Shown piece after piece: positions 13,388 through 26,310 of a stretch of DNA of 64,000 nucleotides. Both the position numbers and the translations under genes were made by a program. The DNA is from Hermodice carunculata (lineage: Eukaryota; Annelida; Polychaeta; Eunicida; Amphinomidae), in NCBI GenBank assembly GCA_964020975.1, contig CAXHWN010002137.1:260001-324000 (forward strand). The letters are read 5' to 3'. The notes beneath the pieces were generated by a model that was given only the letters and a program-made list of their open reading frames with translations, searched no databases and was not told the origin of the DNA. Position 1 is the stretch's first letter. Each line of letters starts with the position of its first letter.

Positions 13388-14527
13388 CTGGAAGCAAATA
13401 TTAATAATATAATAGACAATGTTACGTAAGGGAAGAGATTGAGTGATGTGTACTGTGACTGTTATTTGTGTCATGCTGTCTTTGATGGTGCCCATGATTC
13501 AAACCTGACCTGACCTGAAAGCAAAGTTTATTAATGTACATACAGAAATCACTAAGACAATTTTCTCATACTATATATTCCACAGTTCAAAGGAACATCA
13601 GCACAAGCAATTCTTATCATTAAAATAAAATTGGTGACGTGATGTAAGCGACTGTCAAGGAACACAATATCTTAAACTGTATTTAGTTTTTAAAAAACTA
13701 ATCAGTTTTTGTTGACACCTGCCAACTGTGGACATTTTTTGTCAGTTACAGCTACCACCTTTATATAACTGGGTTATATAAAACAAACCCTGAATGAATG
13801 ACTTAATTTTTCATAGGCTAATCAATGACGAAATTCAATGACTTAAAAATGCTATGTGGAATAATAAGGCTTGTAACAAATAAAATGTCGAATGTGTTGA
13901 TTCAGAAAAAAAGTTGGATTTGCCATAAAGTGTATAATTATATTCAAATAGTTCAGAAAAATCACTACCCACATTCTAATCCCAAGCTAACAATAACAGC
14001 AATGTCAAATGCAGCAAAAGGACGAGATTCGAGAAGAACCAAAACATCAACGTTCAGCCTCCAAAAACCAAATCCCAGTAAAAATTTCACTCCTGATTTG
14101 AGATAAGCAATTACCCATAAAAGGCATCTGGTAGTTTTAAACCAGTACTTTCAAACTTTTACAATTTTTCATTTGTTACAAACTTTTGTTGCTTTGCAAA
14201 ACATATAGATAAAACCAAGAATATAATAGTTGTCCAAAATTTTGTGATATATGAAAAAAGAAACTTGTTTGACCCTGAAAAAACCAAAACTGCCAAATGG
14301 TTACTTAATAAAGTATAAACATACCAAGGGCAAGGGAACTAAACATTCAAGCTTCTTTTCAAGTTGTGCACTCAGTTTCCATGAAACTGGTGTGACTTAA
14401 CAATAAGGACACACGTCTTAATGTCTCCTATGATCAACCAATCCACCTTAACATTAGGTTTCAGTATTTTATTGATTTCTAGGTTATAATTATTTTTATT
14501 GTTATTACTATTAAGGTCACTGTTTTT

Positions 14528-14559
14528 GTTGTTGTTATTATCATTATTATTATTATTAT

Positions 14560-14594
<35 letters not shown>

Positions 14595-14595
14595 C

Positions 14596-14662
<67 letters not shown>

Positions 14663-14663
14663 G
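14528..14663. repeat. Compound trinucleotide microsatellite (ATT)n-(AGT)n-(ATT)n
   Basis: A TTA/ATT run, a block of about ten AGT triplets and then about 25 further ATT triplets. Poly-Ile, poly-Leu and poly-Val frames over it are artefacts. Confidence 0.97.
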
Positions 14664-15439
14664 TTGAACCTGACTGGGAGGATGTGATAAATATGATGCT
14701 GAAATCTAAGGTAAATCTGCCTTTGATAATGGTGGTCAAGAACTTTTATCTTTGAAAAACCAAAACCTGATGCAAGTAGCTGGCCACGGGTTGCTAGGTG
14801 GAAACATGTCCACTAACATGGGTTTGTTCCATGTAACAGTCCCAATAAGGCATCAACTGATCCAATCCTGGTGTACTCTGCCTGAAGTATGGGCCTCGCA
14901 TTGTGACTCCTCCCACATCACATGATCTGCTGAAGGGACTGCATCGTCTCTCATAAAATGATACATTCCGTAATTTGTTATTGAGCAGTCAAGAGCTTAA
15001 ATTGCGCTTTGATGCACAGACATGGCGATACATACAGTGACGCGTCTCATATATGTGCATCAGCGTGATGAAACAGATCAAAAGATTCTGTAAAATTTCA
15101 GTTGTGGACGCAGGTGGTCTCAAAACGTCATAGTCAGGATAATAGTAGATAAAAGTAAAGAGTTAAAATTCGCTTTTGAGGTGCCCCTGAGGCTAGATGC
15201 GATTTATTTGTGAAGATAGTGGACTCACCAATGGGAACAAATTACCCTGGTGTATATAGTGTACTTAAAATTTATTTTTTAGCCATTGAAAAATAAGGCC
15301 AGTTCCAATATAAATCTTGGAGTACACATAGTTGATAATGGATGTGAGTTGCATAAGTTGCAATGTATATCTTACATTTCTGATTTCAAGTCATTCAAAC
15401 TAACAGCATACAAAAAAGGCACTATGATAAGTACCCTCC

Positions 15440-16340
15440 TGATCTTAAAATGGGATCAAGCTCGATGTCTTTCGAACTTAATATATTTACAAGATCGGTC
15501 AACTGCGAGAGATTCATGATCTTAGGGTATCTAGTTCTTGGTGATCTCACATTCAAGAAATTCAAGAGAATGGAACTTGGTGATCTTGAAATTGGAGCAA
15601 AGTCTTTGTGCTGGTGCAGTGATGTACCCTTTTACAAGTATGATCAACTGTGAAGGTCTCATGATCCTAGCATCTCTGGGATATCACACACAAGAAATTC
15701 AGCGATAATGGACCCATATGACATAGAAATTAGGTCATGTTAATTTTCCTTCAAACATGAACTAGATTCCTACATGGACGACCAGCTGTTTAAATTTTTT
15801 GATCACAAGGATTGGACGGATGGATGCATGAACACATCCACAAACAAACACAGCCTTTTGCAATAACCGGGGAGTCAGCTGCAGACCTCAATGAAACTAG
15901 CTTATCTGGTTCTCAAGATTTCCTGTGTGAATATTTAAAAACAAACGATAGACTCTGTCACTTTGAACTTTGGTCAAAGTTATTGTCATCCCAACCTGAT
16001 GCAGATTCTAACAATGCTAGCGTATCTGATTCTTGAGTCACCTCATGCAAGAAATTCAGATCTAATTGACCCTGGTGACCTTGAAATAAGGTGACAGTCA
16101 TTGTCCTTCAAATTCAACGCAACAATCAACAAATTTGATCAAATGTTAAAGATTCCTGATTCCAGCAGTCCCACTTTTTGCCATATCACACACAAGAAAT
16201 TGATATGGAGAAATTGCCATGGATTGAGAGACAAACAGAGACATGGATTCACGGACACGGGCACTCACAATACCTGTATGGCCATCAGGGACCAAGGGTT
16301 AAAAACTAAACAGAGTTCATTTTTACTTTTGAAAGGAAAT
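15440..16340. repeat. Degenerate ~140-bp tandem repeat, about five or six copies
   Basis: Blocks containing CAAGAAATTCA..., a 'TTGACCCTGGTGACCTTGAAAT' -like segment, a 'CAAATTTGATCAA' -like segment and 'GATTCCTGATYCTAG' recur with about 137-145 bp spacing (CAAGAAATTC near 15555, 15692, 16048, 16193). Copies are strongly diverged. Same general style as the arrays at 43.9 and 51.4 kb but different sequence. Confidence 0.65.
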
Positions 16341-16979
16341 ATCGTGTAAATTGCATGACAAGAGCACAAATCATGCTGAAATCAGAGGTCATTTTTTGAG
16401 ACCAACTGGTCTCGTGAAGATTCCCTAAACTTAATCAGTCTTTGATTCTTTGTCCGACACAAAACCATCAAGTGTTCACTGTTGCACGCATATGACAAGA
16501 GCGACGTAAATACACCACCTAGGATAGAGTCAGTGCATGGAAAGTTTTTAGTTTATAAAATAAATATGGGCTAAAACATATCCTGTTTACAAAAATGTCT
16601 CTTTGACATACAGACTCCAAACAAAAGACCAAATGGTACATCTCTTGATAATAATCTAAATTCATCCATATTCCTATATGCAGCATTTGCATGCAATAAT
16701 ATGTTTTGTGCACAACGTTCAAACCTATTTAAATCATTTCATGACCATGTGGGAGTTTGTTTCCATTCCCACATATCAAAACGTTTGTTACAGGAATTCA
16801 AAAAAAGTACCCGCAGGCCATAATGACAAGACAAGGTAAAGCCTCACGGAAAAAGAGTTCCTTTCTGGTAAAAGATCTACATAAACAATTATTCTCCCAG
16901 AGCAGATTACTGGTGTTCAAAATACAACTCGTGCTATATATCAAAGCCTTAGTCTGTGAAAAAAATAAAGATGTATGCA

Positions 16980-17460
16980 CCTGGTTATTCAGCAGATTCT
17001 TTGATGTAAAGCAAATAAAACGACCTATGCAGAACTATTAAAAAGTTAAACAAGAGGACCATAACAGTCCTGTACGCATCTGACTTTCGTTGCACAGACT
17101 AAAGTGGTCCTGTGACCTTTGCAATCGATGCATGGACCAAAATAGTCTTGTGACCTTCACAATAATATCGAATAATAACGAAGTCACCTTTCTCATCATT
17201 ATTACTGTTTGCCATATACCAAAGTCTTCACTGACACACTTCCGTAGTGACGATTGTTTAAATGAAAAGGTATCACGTGTCCCTGTTATGAATATATAAA
17301 CTCATACGTCTGTTATACTTTCCAAGGTCACTCGAGGTCCAAATTAGCAACGCCTAAAGAAATTCAATACAGTCCTTCCCTATTAGTGTTTAATAGTAAC
17401 CCTGCGTCTAGGAACCTTCATTACCAAGAATTAAACCAATATGGCAGTTTGACCTTTCAG
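16980..17460. repeat. Dispersed repeat copy, related to 37190-37500
   Basis: Shares GCACAGACTAAAGTGRT..CTGTGAC, AATATCAAGGTCACC-like, TCACTGTTTG and TAGTGTTAATAGTAACC-like segments, in the same order, with the stretch at 37190-37500. The two copies are old and gapped. Class unknown; no coding frame or terminal repeats recognised. Confidence 0.5.
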
Positions 17461-19059
17461 TGAGATAAATGAGTAAAATCTGGGCCTTGAGTCCACAACT
17501 TTAAAAATTGAAGAGCAGTTCTCCAGATAAACGTTTTTGCAACTTATGCCCATTCGCCTGATCCAAAGCCAACAAGTGTTAAGGTCTTTTCCCTATGCTG
17601 GCTATATTAAATGAGCTTGCACTTGTTATACTTTATGCAGGGAAACTGTCTAGCGTTTGAATATCCAGGCAATAATAATGGTACAATATTAAACTAATCT
17701 GAAATGAACTGTGCCGCAGTCAGGGACACAGTGTTTGACCTCCTGACATGGAATCTTTCCATTATCAAACATATAGAAAACAATCGCTTACTCTTGTCAC
17801 AGGGTGTTTATAAACAGGTCCACGCCTGTGCTCATGGAAAGTCACAAGCGGATGTTAATCCGAGCCTTGGTCATGTAGCTGTGGATACTGCAGAGGCTTG
17901 CCATCATTAAAACATTATTAAATCTAGTTTGCTTGCCTTGTATAGCATGGGCAAAACTACACGCAAAACAGTTCCCCAAAGCGCGACTATATTGAGTGAA
18001 ATACTCGCCAGAGCATTGTACATCTTCCTCATAATGCTTGTGTACTTGCTTTTAGACTAAAGCACTTTGATTGCCTCAATTTTTGGGTTTAAAAGCCGTA
18101 CCTTCTTTCCAGACTCAACGACACCCCCTGCTACAGGCACTGATTTACCAGAGACAAAGGAAGCCAGTGGCAAGTGTGCTATTCCAGCCTGCATTAAAAG
18201 GGTCGAGAAAAAAGAAACTTCCCACGTTTCCAATATGGCTGCTGGATAAGGGATTTCACCTATTCGTGATTTCAAACGTGTCTAATTTACTATTGAACAT
18301 ACGAATTGCATTAAAGTTTGGTACAGGTGTATAAAAACAACACGCATTAGTCCATTATAGAATTGGTACCATGTGGTAGACACTACCCAGCATTTTCTGA
18401 AGACAATTGACTGTGGTTTATACCAAGTGCACACAAAAATCCAGTGTATCTCGGATTACACATTTCATTTTGTGTCCACCCTAAACAAGACAGTTTCTAT
18501 TGCCACTACCTAGCATGTGTTGGCAACAAATTAAAGACAGGCCTTGTATTAAAACATCAGAGATGCGTTTCCACCTATTATTTGATGGTACCCAGAGAGC
18601 AATTTGATGAAGTTAATGTACTCGATGTGCTAAAATCACATCAGCACTCTAATCATATACATGCCACAGACAGAATCGTATATTTAGCTGAAATGACCAA
18701 ACAATTAATATATAAATGCGATGTGAGGCGAAAAAACAGCATTGAAGTTTCTGCTCTACAGTGAAAAGTGGAACAGCTGCTTTTAACTCCTGATTCTAAT
18801 GATTTCTGCAATAAGTGCAGCACTCTTTGCTTCAGGTTGCTGCTTTGCCAGATGCCATTCATCGACAATGCCTGAGCGCGGACATAAAAGCAGACATCTA
18901 CCTTTTAGTTCATGCACGATCCCCTCGCCCCCCGCCCCCCTCCCCCCAAAAAACAATTTGTTTGTTTGTTTCTGATGTGAACAATAAATAACTGAGAAAC
19001 ATTTTGAACGATCCTCATAAGGCATTCTGCAGAACAATGCAAAATTGGCAAAACATTGT

Positions 19060-19400
19060 TACACTCAGAAAAAAATTAAAAGAATCTGCAGCACCACCCC
19101 TTGAACACACTATGGTCTTAGGGTCCTGGGAAGTATCCCAATGCAGGTTTGAAGCAATTGTCTTGGTGGTTTTAAAGGAGAAGATTTTAAAATATTTCTC
19201 AAAATATAGGAAACAAAAAATAATATTGAAAAAAATTCAAAAATCAGTGGAGTGTGACCATTTGAACAAATGTGGTAGAAACCTATGAAAGGTGGAATTC
19301 TACCAAGTTTGGAGTGCATTTAGAGGAAAAAGTCGAAAATGTGAATTATAATTGATGGACAAATGATTAATTGATGGACTATGGACGATGGAAGTATACC
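19060..19400. repeat. Dispersed repeat family copy ('TGACCATTTGAACAAA' family)
   Basis: Contains the block AGTGTGACCATTTGAACAAA, GTAGAAACCT, CCAAGTTTGGAGTG and a run of GATGGAC-like words, in the order shared with copies at 20865-21110, 44400-44700 and 45060-46460. Non-coding, copy-specific poly-C/poly-A tracts beside it. I do not know a name for the family. Confidence 0.65.
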
Positions 19401-20864
19401 AATCCTATAACTTCATTTGACTGACTAGTCAACTAAAGTAAAACCAAAGTGAAAAACTGACCTACACTGGTGGATTATTGAATGATCATATCAACATTGC
19501 AACTCGCTTTGTGGATAAATACATAGGCCTTTACAATTCTGTATCATATGGCATCGTTTTTCAAAAATTAGAAGGCATAATAAAGTAGCAGATCATGTTG
19601 ACTGGTCCAACGAGCAGTCCCTTCCTGGATATAATGTTGAAAAGAGTCCCGGTTGCAATGCCCCACCAAAGTGGAAAACACAAAGAGAATTTTGGCATTA
19701 TTCTGGTCATTTTTCACGATGCACCCTTAAAACTCACAGTTCGTTCACTTTGATATTTACAGCTATGGGGTATGTTAAAATTAACATTCTTGTAATGTGT
19801 TAAGGACATCATTGAATCTTACTCCGAAAAATAAAGGAGAAAAATGCTAAATTTTAAGGAATTCTTAGAACTATCTAGATATCGCCCTCAACAATGAACT
19901 GAGTAATTTTTGGCACGTTTTCCTTTTTTATTTTCTTTTTCATGGACAAATGCAAGTTTCTTTACACATGACATTTTCCATTTGGAAGCCCTTCCTAAGA
20001 TGTCAATGGCATACACTTTGTCTTGCTGATGCATGAAGATTTATTACTTAAACGAAGTATCTATCATTTTCTCTGAAACTAATATGTTTACAAATGTATT
20101 TTTTCATATTTAACTTGTAGTTCTAATTGTCACCTGGATTGGACTTTATATGATGTATGTGTATTCCTTTATTGGCATTTTATAAGTTCCCTGGAGTTTC
20201 GATCCACCTTTGTGTATATATAGCACCACAATGTGTGGTATATTATGACAAATTTACTTAAAACTTGAAATTCTTTATATCCTGTTGTATGCTCCTTTAA
20301 GGGTGTCAGACAGAACTTCAAGAAAGCTTCTTTACTGCTTGGATGTAACAATATTAAAAATTAACGTCAAACGTTGCCACAAAAATTATTAATGCCTCCA
20401 TTTTATCAATTTTGGAGAATAAATAATTGTGACTTTCCCTGACATGATGGCAACAAACAAGCCCATCAAAAAAGCTTTTCTGCTTTTGTAAAGATGTCAG
20501 TGGTAACGAGGCATAATCGCGGTGCCACTATTATTCATATATCTTCAGGCATTTGAGAAACTGGTTAGGTCATTGGTATTAAAGGTGTTAAAAATCGTAT
20601 CAAGGTAACTGATAAGTTGGTTTCACTAGGATTCTCTAATCCAAAAAATGAATAAACATAATTATTTTATATCATACATAACAGGGTTGAGTGAAAAAAT
20701 TACATCAAACTAACTGTAATCCATTTAGCCAAAATTACGTTGCAGTGTGAGCTATGACCATCGGAGCCTCGGTTGACCTGGGCATTCAACCCTTATAACA
20801 TCCCATTCTGGTCTAGGGGGTGAGTGCTTTTGGGGAAGAAGTAAATAATGTGACTTTCCGTTTA

Positions 20865-21110
20865 AAACCAAATCGACTTACATTATAAGGAGAGAAGATT
20901 TTAAAAGATTTTGCCAAAACATAAAAAAAAAAAAAATGAATGGAGTGTGACCATTTTGAACAAACTTGGTATATACTGATCCAAGGTATGCTCCCATCAG
21001 GTTTGAAGTGAATAGGGCTTGGGAAGAAATAAAAAATATGAAATGTGGATGGCATTCAGAGGACATATGGAGAGAAAGATGGGCCATTGATGCCTAATCA
21101 ACACATAAAA
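20865..21110. repeat. Dispersed repeat family copy ('TGACCATTTGAACAAA' family)
   Basis: Same order of blocks as at 19060-19400: GGAGAGAAGATTTTAAAAG, a poly-A tract, GTGTGACCATTTTGAACAAA, CTTGGTATATACTGATCCAA, GTTTGAAGTGAATAGGGC. Plus orientation, same as the 19-kb copy. Confidence 0.65.
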
Positions 21111-22015
21111 ATTGTGGATCACATGTATCAGCACCCAGTGGACAGCTTTTTGGATCCTCTTTGAAGTACATTGCCACCAAGTATCTGAGCCATCTCTGTG
21201 ACACTTTTAGAGAACATGAACAAAGCAGTGAAAAATTCATTAAAAATGGAAATATGCACAGCCTGCAGTTGAAATAATTCAGAGTTATGCATCCTCAGAA
21301 GTTCCTATGCAGTTTTTAAGATGACTTGTTGACATCCATGTGCACTTATGTATAAGCTTACTAACATGAAAAATTTTACCAATTCCTATCAAGTTCAATT
21401 GAACTTGTTTTTGCATTGCTACATGGGTAATGGTTTATTTTACAATGTCATGAGATCTTGACAATGCACTCAAGGTTGGCCATTTGAGGTCATAAACCGG
21501 GCAGGTTTGCTAACTGCTGGTAAATCATTCTTGATATATATTTCACGGACCTGGATTGCCTTAAAATGCAGTGTTAGCTTGCAAGTGATTAGGTTCAATG
21601 TCTTTCTTTTGCAATCCCGGGCAAAGTCATGCTTAAAGGCATATTTGGAACCGGCCGCATCAATTGGCTCAGCAATAGGATTTCCTAATCTGGAGCTACA
21701 CTACACTATAGATAAAGGATCTGATCATTAGATGACAACATAGTTTTTGGAGCAGCCGGGTATAACACATTGAAACAATAGTGTATTTCATTGGTGTTTA
21801 GGATGTCACATGCTCATCTTTGAACGTAACCCAGCTGTCCACAACAGTCTGTTATACAAGTGTCTGCTGAATACTTACACATTTTATGCATAAGCATGCA
21901 TGTAAGAGTGCCTAAAAGAAACACAATGTGACCAGCCTGCACAAAATACATGGATTATTCTAAGACTGACAATATACAGTCTAGTCTCAGTTAGAGGATT
22001 ACAAACCTTCAAATA

Positions 22016-24228
22016 CAGGGTGTGTCTTAAAAAACTTAACAGTTAGATTTTTTTTAATATACCCAACCTTCTAGTCGCACTCACAAAATTAACTTTGAAA
22101 TAAAGCACTCTGATGTTGGCAACAAGTTAATAATGGTTTGGTCTTATTTGCGTTCCAGATGACTGAGCAATCATTGTTTTTTGTATGATACCCAACATGC
22201 CTTTTTGCCACATTTTGCAGGATAGGATTCAATTTCAATTTTGGATTTAAATATCAATAACCCTCATTAGTACCCCACATTGAGACAAAGTACATGTCTT
22301 CACAAATTGTTTTGCTCATATTGCACCCCTTGACACTGTGTGACCAATGTACAGGCAGATAATAAGTGGCATTATTGAGGTTGAAATTGTCTTTTCTGAG
22401 TTTATACTTGGTACCTCTCAAAGCCATATGCTTAGATCTGTCTTGTATCTGGACCGAGCTCATTACATAAGATATCAGTAGTGTTCATTATGATTGTCTC
22501 CTTAAGAACAACAACAAATTAACTCAGGCATAAGTTACACCTTTGCCTGTCAACATGCACAACTGCCTCTTGAGTCAAAGACAAGCCACTCAGATCTTGG
22601 TTTCTTTATGAAATGTTGCAGTTTACTCCACAACAGAGATCGTTTGTTGTGACAGAATATGTCTGTTTGGGTAGCTTGGATGCAGTGAGGAACTCTTTTG
22701 CCATACAGTACCCAAATGTGAATATTCCAGCAAGAAGTACCATTTTACGAAACTACAGAAAATATGAAGAGAGGGGCACAAGTCTAAACCTAAATAAAGG
22801 TAGAAGTGGTCAGAGGCGCACTGTTTGTACTGCTGGTTACATTCAGGCAGTTAGGGATATGTTGGTACAAAATCCTCACACAACTGACCGCATGAATGGA
22901 CTGGGGATGAATTGTACATTGTTCAACCGCATCATAAGACCGGATTTGCAATGGTACCCATAAAAGATGGCTCTGTGACACCAGCTTCTACTGAGGGACC
23001 ATAACAGACAAGCAGCGTTCTGCCAGTGGTTTCTAGCTAGGCCACCAAGTTTCTGAGACAATGTCATCATTGGTGATGAGGCAGGCTTTGCCATGAATGG
23101 TGAAGTCAATTCACAGAATGTTTGACAATATAGCCCGTGCCATACCCCACCCCACTTCAACTATGACAGGAATGACAGTCGTCAAAAGATAACGGTTTGG
23201 GTTGGACTGTGTGGCAATGGACTATTGATTGGCCTTTTCTTCTTCCCAGGTAATGTGAATGCGCAAAATTACCTGAGTATGATCAATGATGATGTAGTTC
23301 CTCACCTGGCTGCCAATTTACCCAGACAGTGCTTGGGAAGGTTTCGATACCTGTGGTGGATGCAGGTTGGTGCTCCACCACATTGCGGAGTCACAGTGTG
23401 GGATTGCCTCCACAAGCTCTTTGGAGATAGGGTGGTAGCTCTGTATCACCACACTTAGTGGCCTCCACGATCCCCTGATCTGACCCCATCTGCTTACCTT
23501 TTGTGGGGTTACTTAAAGAACAGGGTGTATGTGACCCCACCAGCCCACCTTGCTGATTTGCAGGCTGGCATACAGGCAGAGTGTGACAATATGCACCAAA
23601 ATCCATGGATGTTGCAGAGATCAATGGGTAATATGCATTGTTGAGCAGCAGAATATCTGGCTCATCATGGAGGACACGTGGAAGGTGTAGTACCTTAAAT
23701 TTCATTGGTTGTAACTTTTTGAAAGGTTGACTCAATGTCTGTGATATATTTTTTCTTAATACTGCAGATTTCAGGCAGATGTGCTCTGAGTATAACCAGT
23801 ATTTCTATTTGACTTTTTTGTTGACCAGCTGAAGTGCCATGAATTTTTTTTGTCTTTTCCGAAACTTGTATGAATATCTTTATCAAGCAGATAAAGCCTT
23901 TAATCGTTACTGTTAGATTGTTTTTGTCGTTATTGTAATGTTAAGCAATTTTGCAACATTTTACAATGATTTGTATTTAAACAATCAACTTTTTCCATGT
24001 TATTGAAACCATTAATTCCGTTCAGCCAACCTGCGGCAAAGGGTATTTTGGTCCCTTTGAAAAACACAATGATTGCTCAGCCATCTGGAACACAAATAAG
24101 ACCAAACCAGTATCAACTTGCACTCAACATCTGAGTGCACCATTTCAAAATTAACTTTGTCAGTTTCCCCATACGGTGGAGCACAATGAATCAAAATCTA
24201 ACTGTTGCGTTTTTTAAGACACACCCTT
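22016..24228 (+). mobile_element. Tc1/mariner-type DNA transposon with long inverted terminal repeats (inactive)
   Basis: A 2213-bp element flanked by TA on both sides (22014-22015 and 24229-24230), the expected target duplication. Ends read AGGGTGTGTCTTAAAAAAC on the left and its complement on the right; the inverted repeats continue inward for about 170 bp (a GGTTTGGTCTTATTTG then CTGAGCAATCATTG block is found in both arms), which is long for the superfamily. The transposase between them faces plus and is broken. The element lies in an intron of the minus-strand CARD-Schlafen gene, its right end only 50 bp from the CARD exon's donor. Arms differ by roughly 10-15 percent, so it is not recent. 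Confidence 0.92.
22613..23695 (+). pseudogene. Mariner-type transposase pseudogene
   Basis: N-terminal part (22613-22963) starts MLQFTPQQRSFVVTEYVCLG and continues YPNVNIPARSTILRNYRKYEERG, GRSGQRRTV: a helix-turn-helix of the DUF4817 type seen before mariner DDE domains. After a frame change near 22900 the catalytic domain follows in pieces: QAAFCQWFL, VIIGDEAGFAMNG (first acidic site kept), KITVWVGLCGNGLLIG, FFFPGNVNAQNYLSMIND, WWMQVGAPPH (the second catalytic Asp of MQDGAPPH is Val here) and WPPRSPDLTPSAYLLWGYLK (the third site, normally Asp after TP-x, is Ala). Several in-frame stops interrupt it. About 330 residues would be the usual length. Would have cut and pasted its own element at TA sites. 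Confidence 0.92.
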
Positions 24229-24278
24229 TATGCTTGGTTCATTCCATAGATAAGCAAATATGACAATCTTGTACAAAC

Positions 24279-24450
24279 CTTCATTAGGTATACTTTGGAA
24301 GAAGCCTTTCTTTTCTAAGACTTCAACGCAACCAGCTTCTTCTTCATCTTCTTTAAGTGCCATAAAGAACGTTTTTATATCACAGGTACGTCTCGTCTCC
24401 AATATGTCCAAGAGCTTTTCCACCCGATCCATAACAATGCTGGGGATTTC
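24279..24450 (-). CDS. CARD-Schlafen gene, exon A (C-terminal part of a CARD-like death fold)
   Basis: Minus-strand exon of 172 bases: acceptor TTTGCAG at 24451-24457, donor AATGAAG|GTTTGT, starting in phase 0 and ending in phase 1, which fits exon B. It encodes EIPSIVMDRVEKLLDILETR followed by RTCDIKTFFMALKEDEEEAG and CVEVLEKKG. The pattern D-K-x-x-x-LLDIL-xx-R-x...F-x-x-F-x-x-AL-x-x is the helix 4-5 signature of CARD domains, with helix 6 following. Helices 1-3 should lie in an exon further right that I could not locate. CARDs mediate homotypic assembly in apoptosis and innate immune signalling. A DED or another death fold is possible. The link to the downstream exons rests on strand, order and phase. 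Confidence 0.65.
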
Positions 24451-25585
24451 CTGCAAAGGTGCAAATTTGTTGATTATCAAACAATTAATTTGATTTACCG
24501 GTACCTATAAGGTGCAACTATTTTACTTAACAATAATGTGATTTGTTAAGAGATTTGACGTGGTTTGCTAATAATTGGGTACAACAGTTGTGGAATTCAA
24601 TATACGTGTAGGAAAAAAAGTTTTGCATTCTCACAATAAATAATAGATTATAAATTAGAGCTACATGTTATGAAGAAAATACATCCTTGCTTCGATATGG
24701 TAAAATTGTATATGTATGTCTGCCTTATCTATTCTTCTGCATGTTGAATTAATTTTCAGTACGTTTTCAACCAAATGGTGCATGATACACTTGCAATAAG
24801 TGTAACCAACGCCTGTTTTGTACAGCAACTTGGTCTTTTTACCTTCCGTTTTCTTGACCATAGAGGGCGAAAATAGAAACATGCTAGTCTCTTAATGCAA
24901 TCACAAAACAGCCATTACACTTTCACTTCACTCTTCATGGGCCTCCAGTGGCGTCAGAAAGTTCTCCAGGTTTGTTAGCAGGTGAAACATACAATTTACC
25001 ATATTCAAGTAAGGAAAACGTACTGTGCTCATATGTATATAAAATGGTATACTTAATATTGTCTCCCACTATTAGTTAGATATTGACCTTGTGATATTAC
25101 TAGATAAGGACAATCGATGCCCTTGCACTCAAAATATTTTCAGACACCGGTGAATCGTATATCAGAACATGTGAGAGCACTTGCCTTAAAAAATTACACA
25201 GCATTTGCAAACGTTTTGTCTGCTGAACCACATGCAGGTCAGCTGTGTTCGCATAATCAGGCTGCACAAAATCTCATAAATATTGCAGAAACGGAAAACA
25301 AATCCACAAATAAATGACATCTGAGCTACAAAACCGTTATTGAAGCCCCTATCTGGCATCCATTGAATAGTTTAAGGCCTCTTTTTAAATCCTAATTTTC
25401 CCCATGTCTGCCATCAGAAAAGCCGTCATCTCATCTAATGTGCCTTTTGTCTGAGGCTGACCATGCTCGAAACCTCTACAGCACAGACAAAAATGTGAAC
25501 AGACAACCTCGTTCAAGAAGATAAAGGAAGCACGTCTTTCCTTTTTCTTCTTCTTAAAAAAAAAAAAAAAAACCAGAAATGTGCG
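24451..25585. other. Upstream flank of CARD exon; no feature recognised
   Basis: AT-rich, presumably intron or promoter of the CARD-Schlafen gene. I looked for the first half of the CARD on the minus strand; the only suggestive stretch (about 24927-25001) ends in a stop with no usable donor and was not accepted. Confidence 0.4.
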
Positions 25586-25589
25586 TCAT

Positions 25590-26090
25590 AATAATAATAA
25601 TGATAATTTATTCAACCTCCTAGATAGGAAAAATAAAATACATCAAAATTCATGACAATATTGGTACCAGTGAAATAAATACATCAAGATGAATGAGAAT
25701 CAGTGTTTCACAGGGGAAACTGTCAGGCCCCCACCACCCGAATCGGCAGGGCAGCTACCGCGGCAGAATGACTGTGAGAGCCCCGACCACTTGGTCACAA
25801 CTCTCTACAGCCACTCCACTGCGGCAACCACAACGCCGACAAGAGTAGGGAGCACCCGACAGCAACCACTCCACCCAGGGCTATGGGTCCACAGCCCTTT
25901 CACAAATGAGGGGCCCCAATTAACTATTGGATCCCCGCCGCTGGGGCAAACAGGGCTGCGACCGCGGCAGGTCGACAGGGAGAGCCCCAATCAGTCGATC
26001 ACCACTTTCACCAGTCGCCCAACCGCACAGACGACGCTGGCAGCCGGGACCCGACTACATCTAGAACACTGCAGGTACATATGAGTAAGC
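25590..26090 (-). mobile_element. GC-rich retroposon-like block with (TTA)n tail
   Basis: A sharp GC-rich island (about 25725-26060) in AT-rich DNA. On the minus strand it ends in a (TTA)n-type tail near 25585-25610, beside a 17-base poly-A, as retroposons often do. Internally two roughly 190-bp halves resemble each other: each has GGGGCTCTC, then TGCCGCGGT, then GCCCTG on the minus strand. A 131-codon open frame (25689-26084, plus) rich in Pro, Thr and Ser reads across both halves, but the duplication and tail suggest a non-coding element or the remnant of one. Family not recognised. Confidence 0.4.
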
Positions 26091-26094
26091 AAAT

Positions 26095-26310
26095 GTCCTG
26101 ACAGTTGGACTGTACAGCAACCAAAGTACATGTATACAGTTTGTCAGCTTCAGGGTACAGCGGACATGATATAAAAATGTGAACTAAAAGGTACAGCAAC
26201 TCAGTTATACAAAGGTAAGCTAAAAGGAATAGCAATCAAGGTATGCAGTAGTCGACTGAATGAAACAGCAACCAAGGTATACAGTGGTAGACTAAATGGA
26301 ATTATGAACC
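26095..26310. repeat. Degenerate ~45-bp tandem repeat
   Basis: Words like AACAGCAACCAAGGTATACAG and GTARRCTAAAAGG recur about four or five times at roughly 40-50 bp spacing immediately beyond the GC-rich block. Confidence 0.55.

Larger units (their letters stand above)
13388..24278 (-). other. Long intron of the CARD-Schlafen gene (exons A to B)
   Basis: About 10.9 kb; donor AATGAAG|GTTTGT beside 24279 and acceptor at 13388, both phase 1. It contains microsatellites, several degenerate arrays, dispersed-repeat copies and a mariner-type transposon, each listed. Stretches 13400-14500, 14700-15400, 17470-19050, 19420-20860 and 21110-22015 show nothing I can name; open frames there (for example 18444-18764 plus) look like chance. 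Confidence 0.5.

Noticed and set aside
14479-14739. Poly-Ile/poly-Leu proteins
   Set aside because: Artefact of the ATT/AGT microsatellite.
24927-25001. First half of the CARD on the minus strand (FHLLTNLENFLTPLEAHEE)
   Set aside because: Helix-like, but ends in a stop codon and has no donor in suitable phase.
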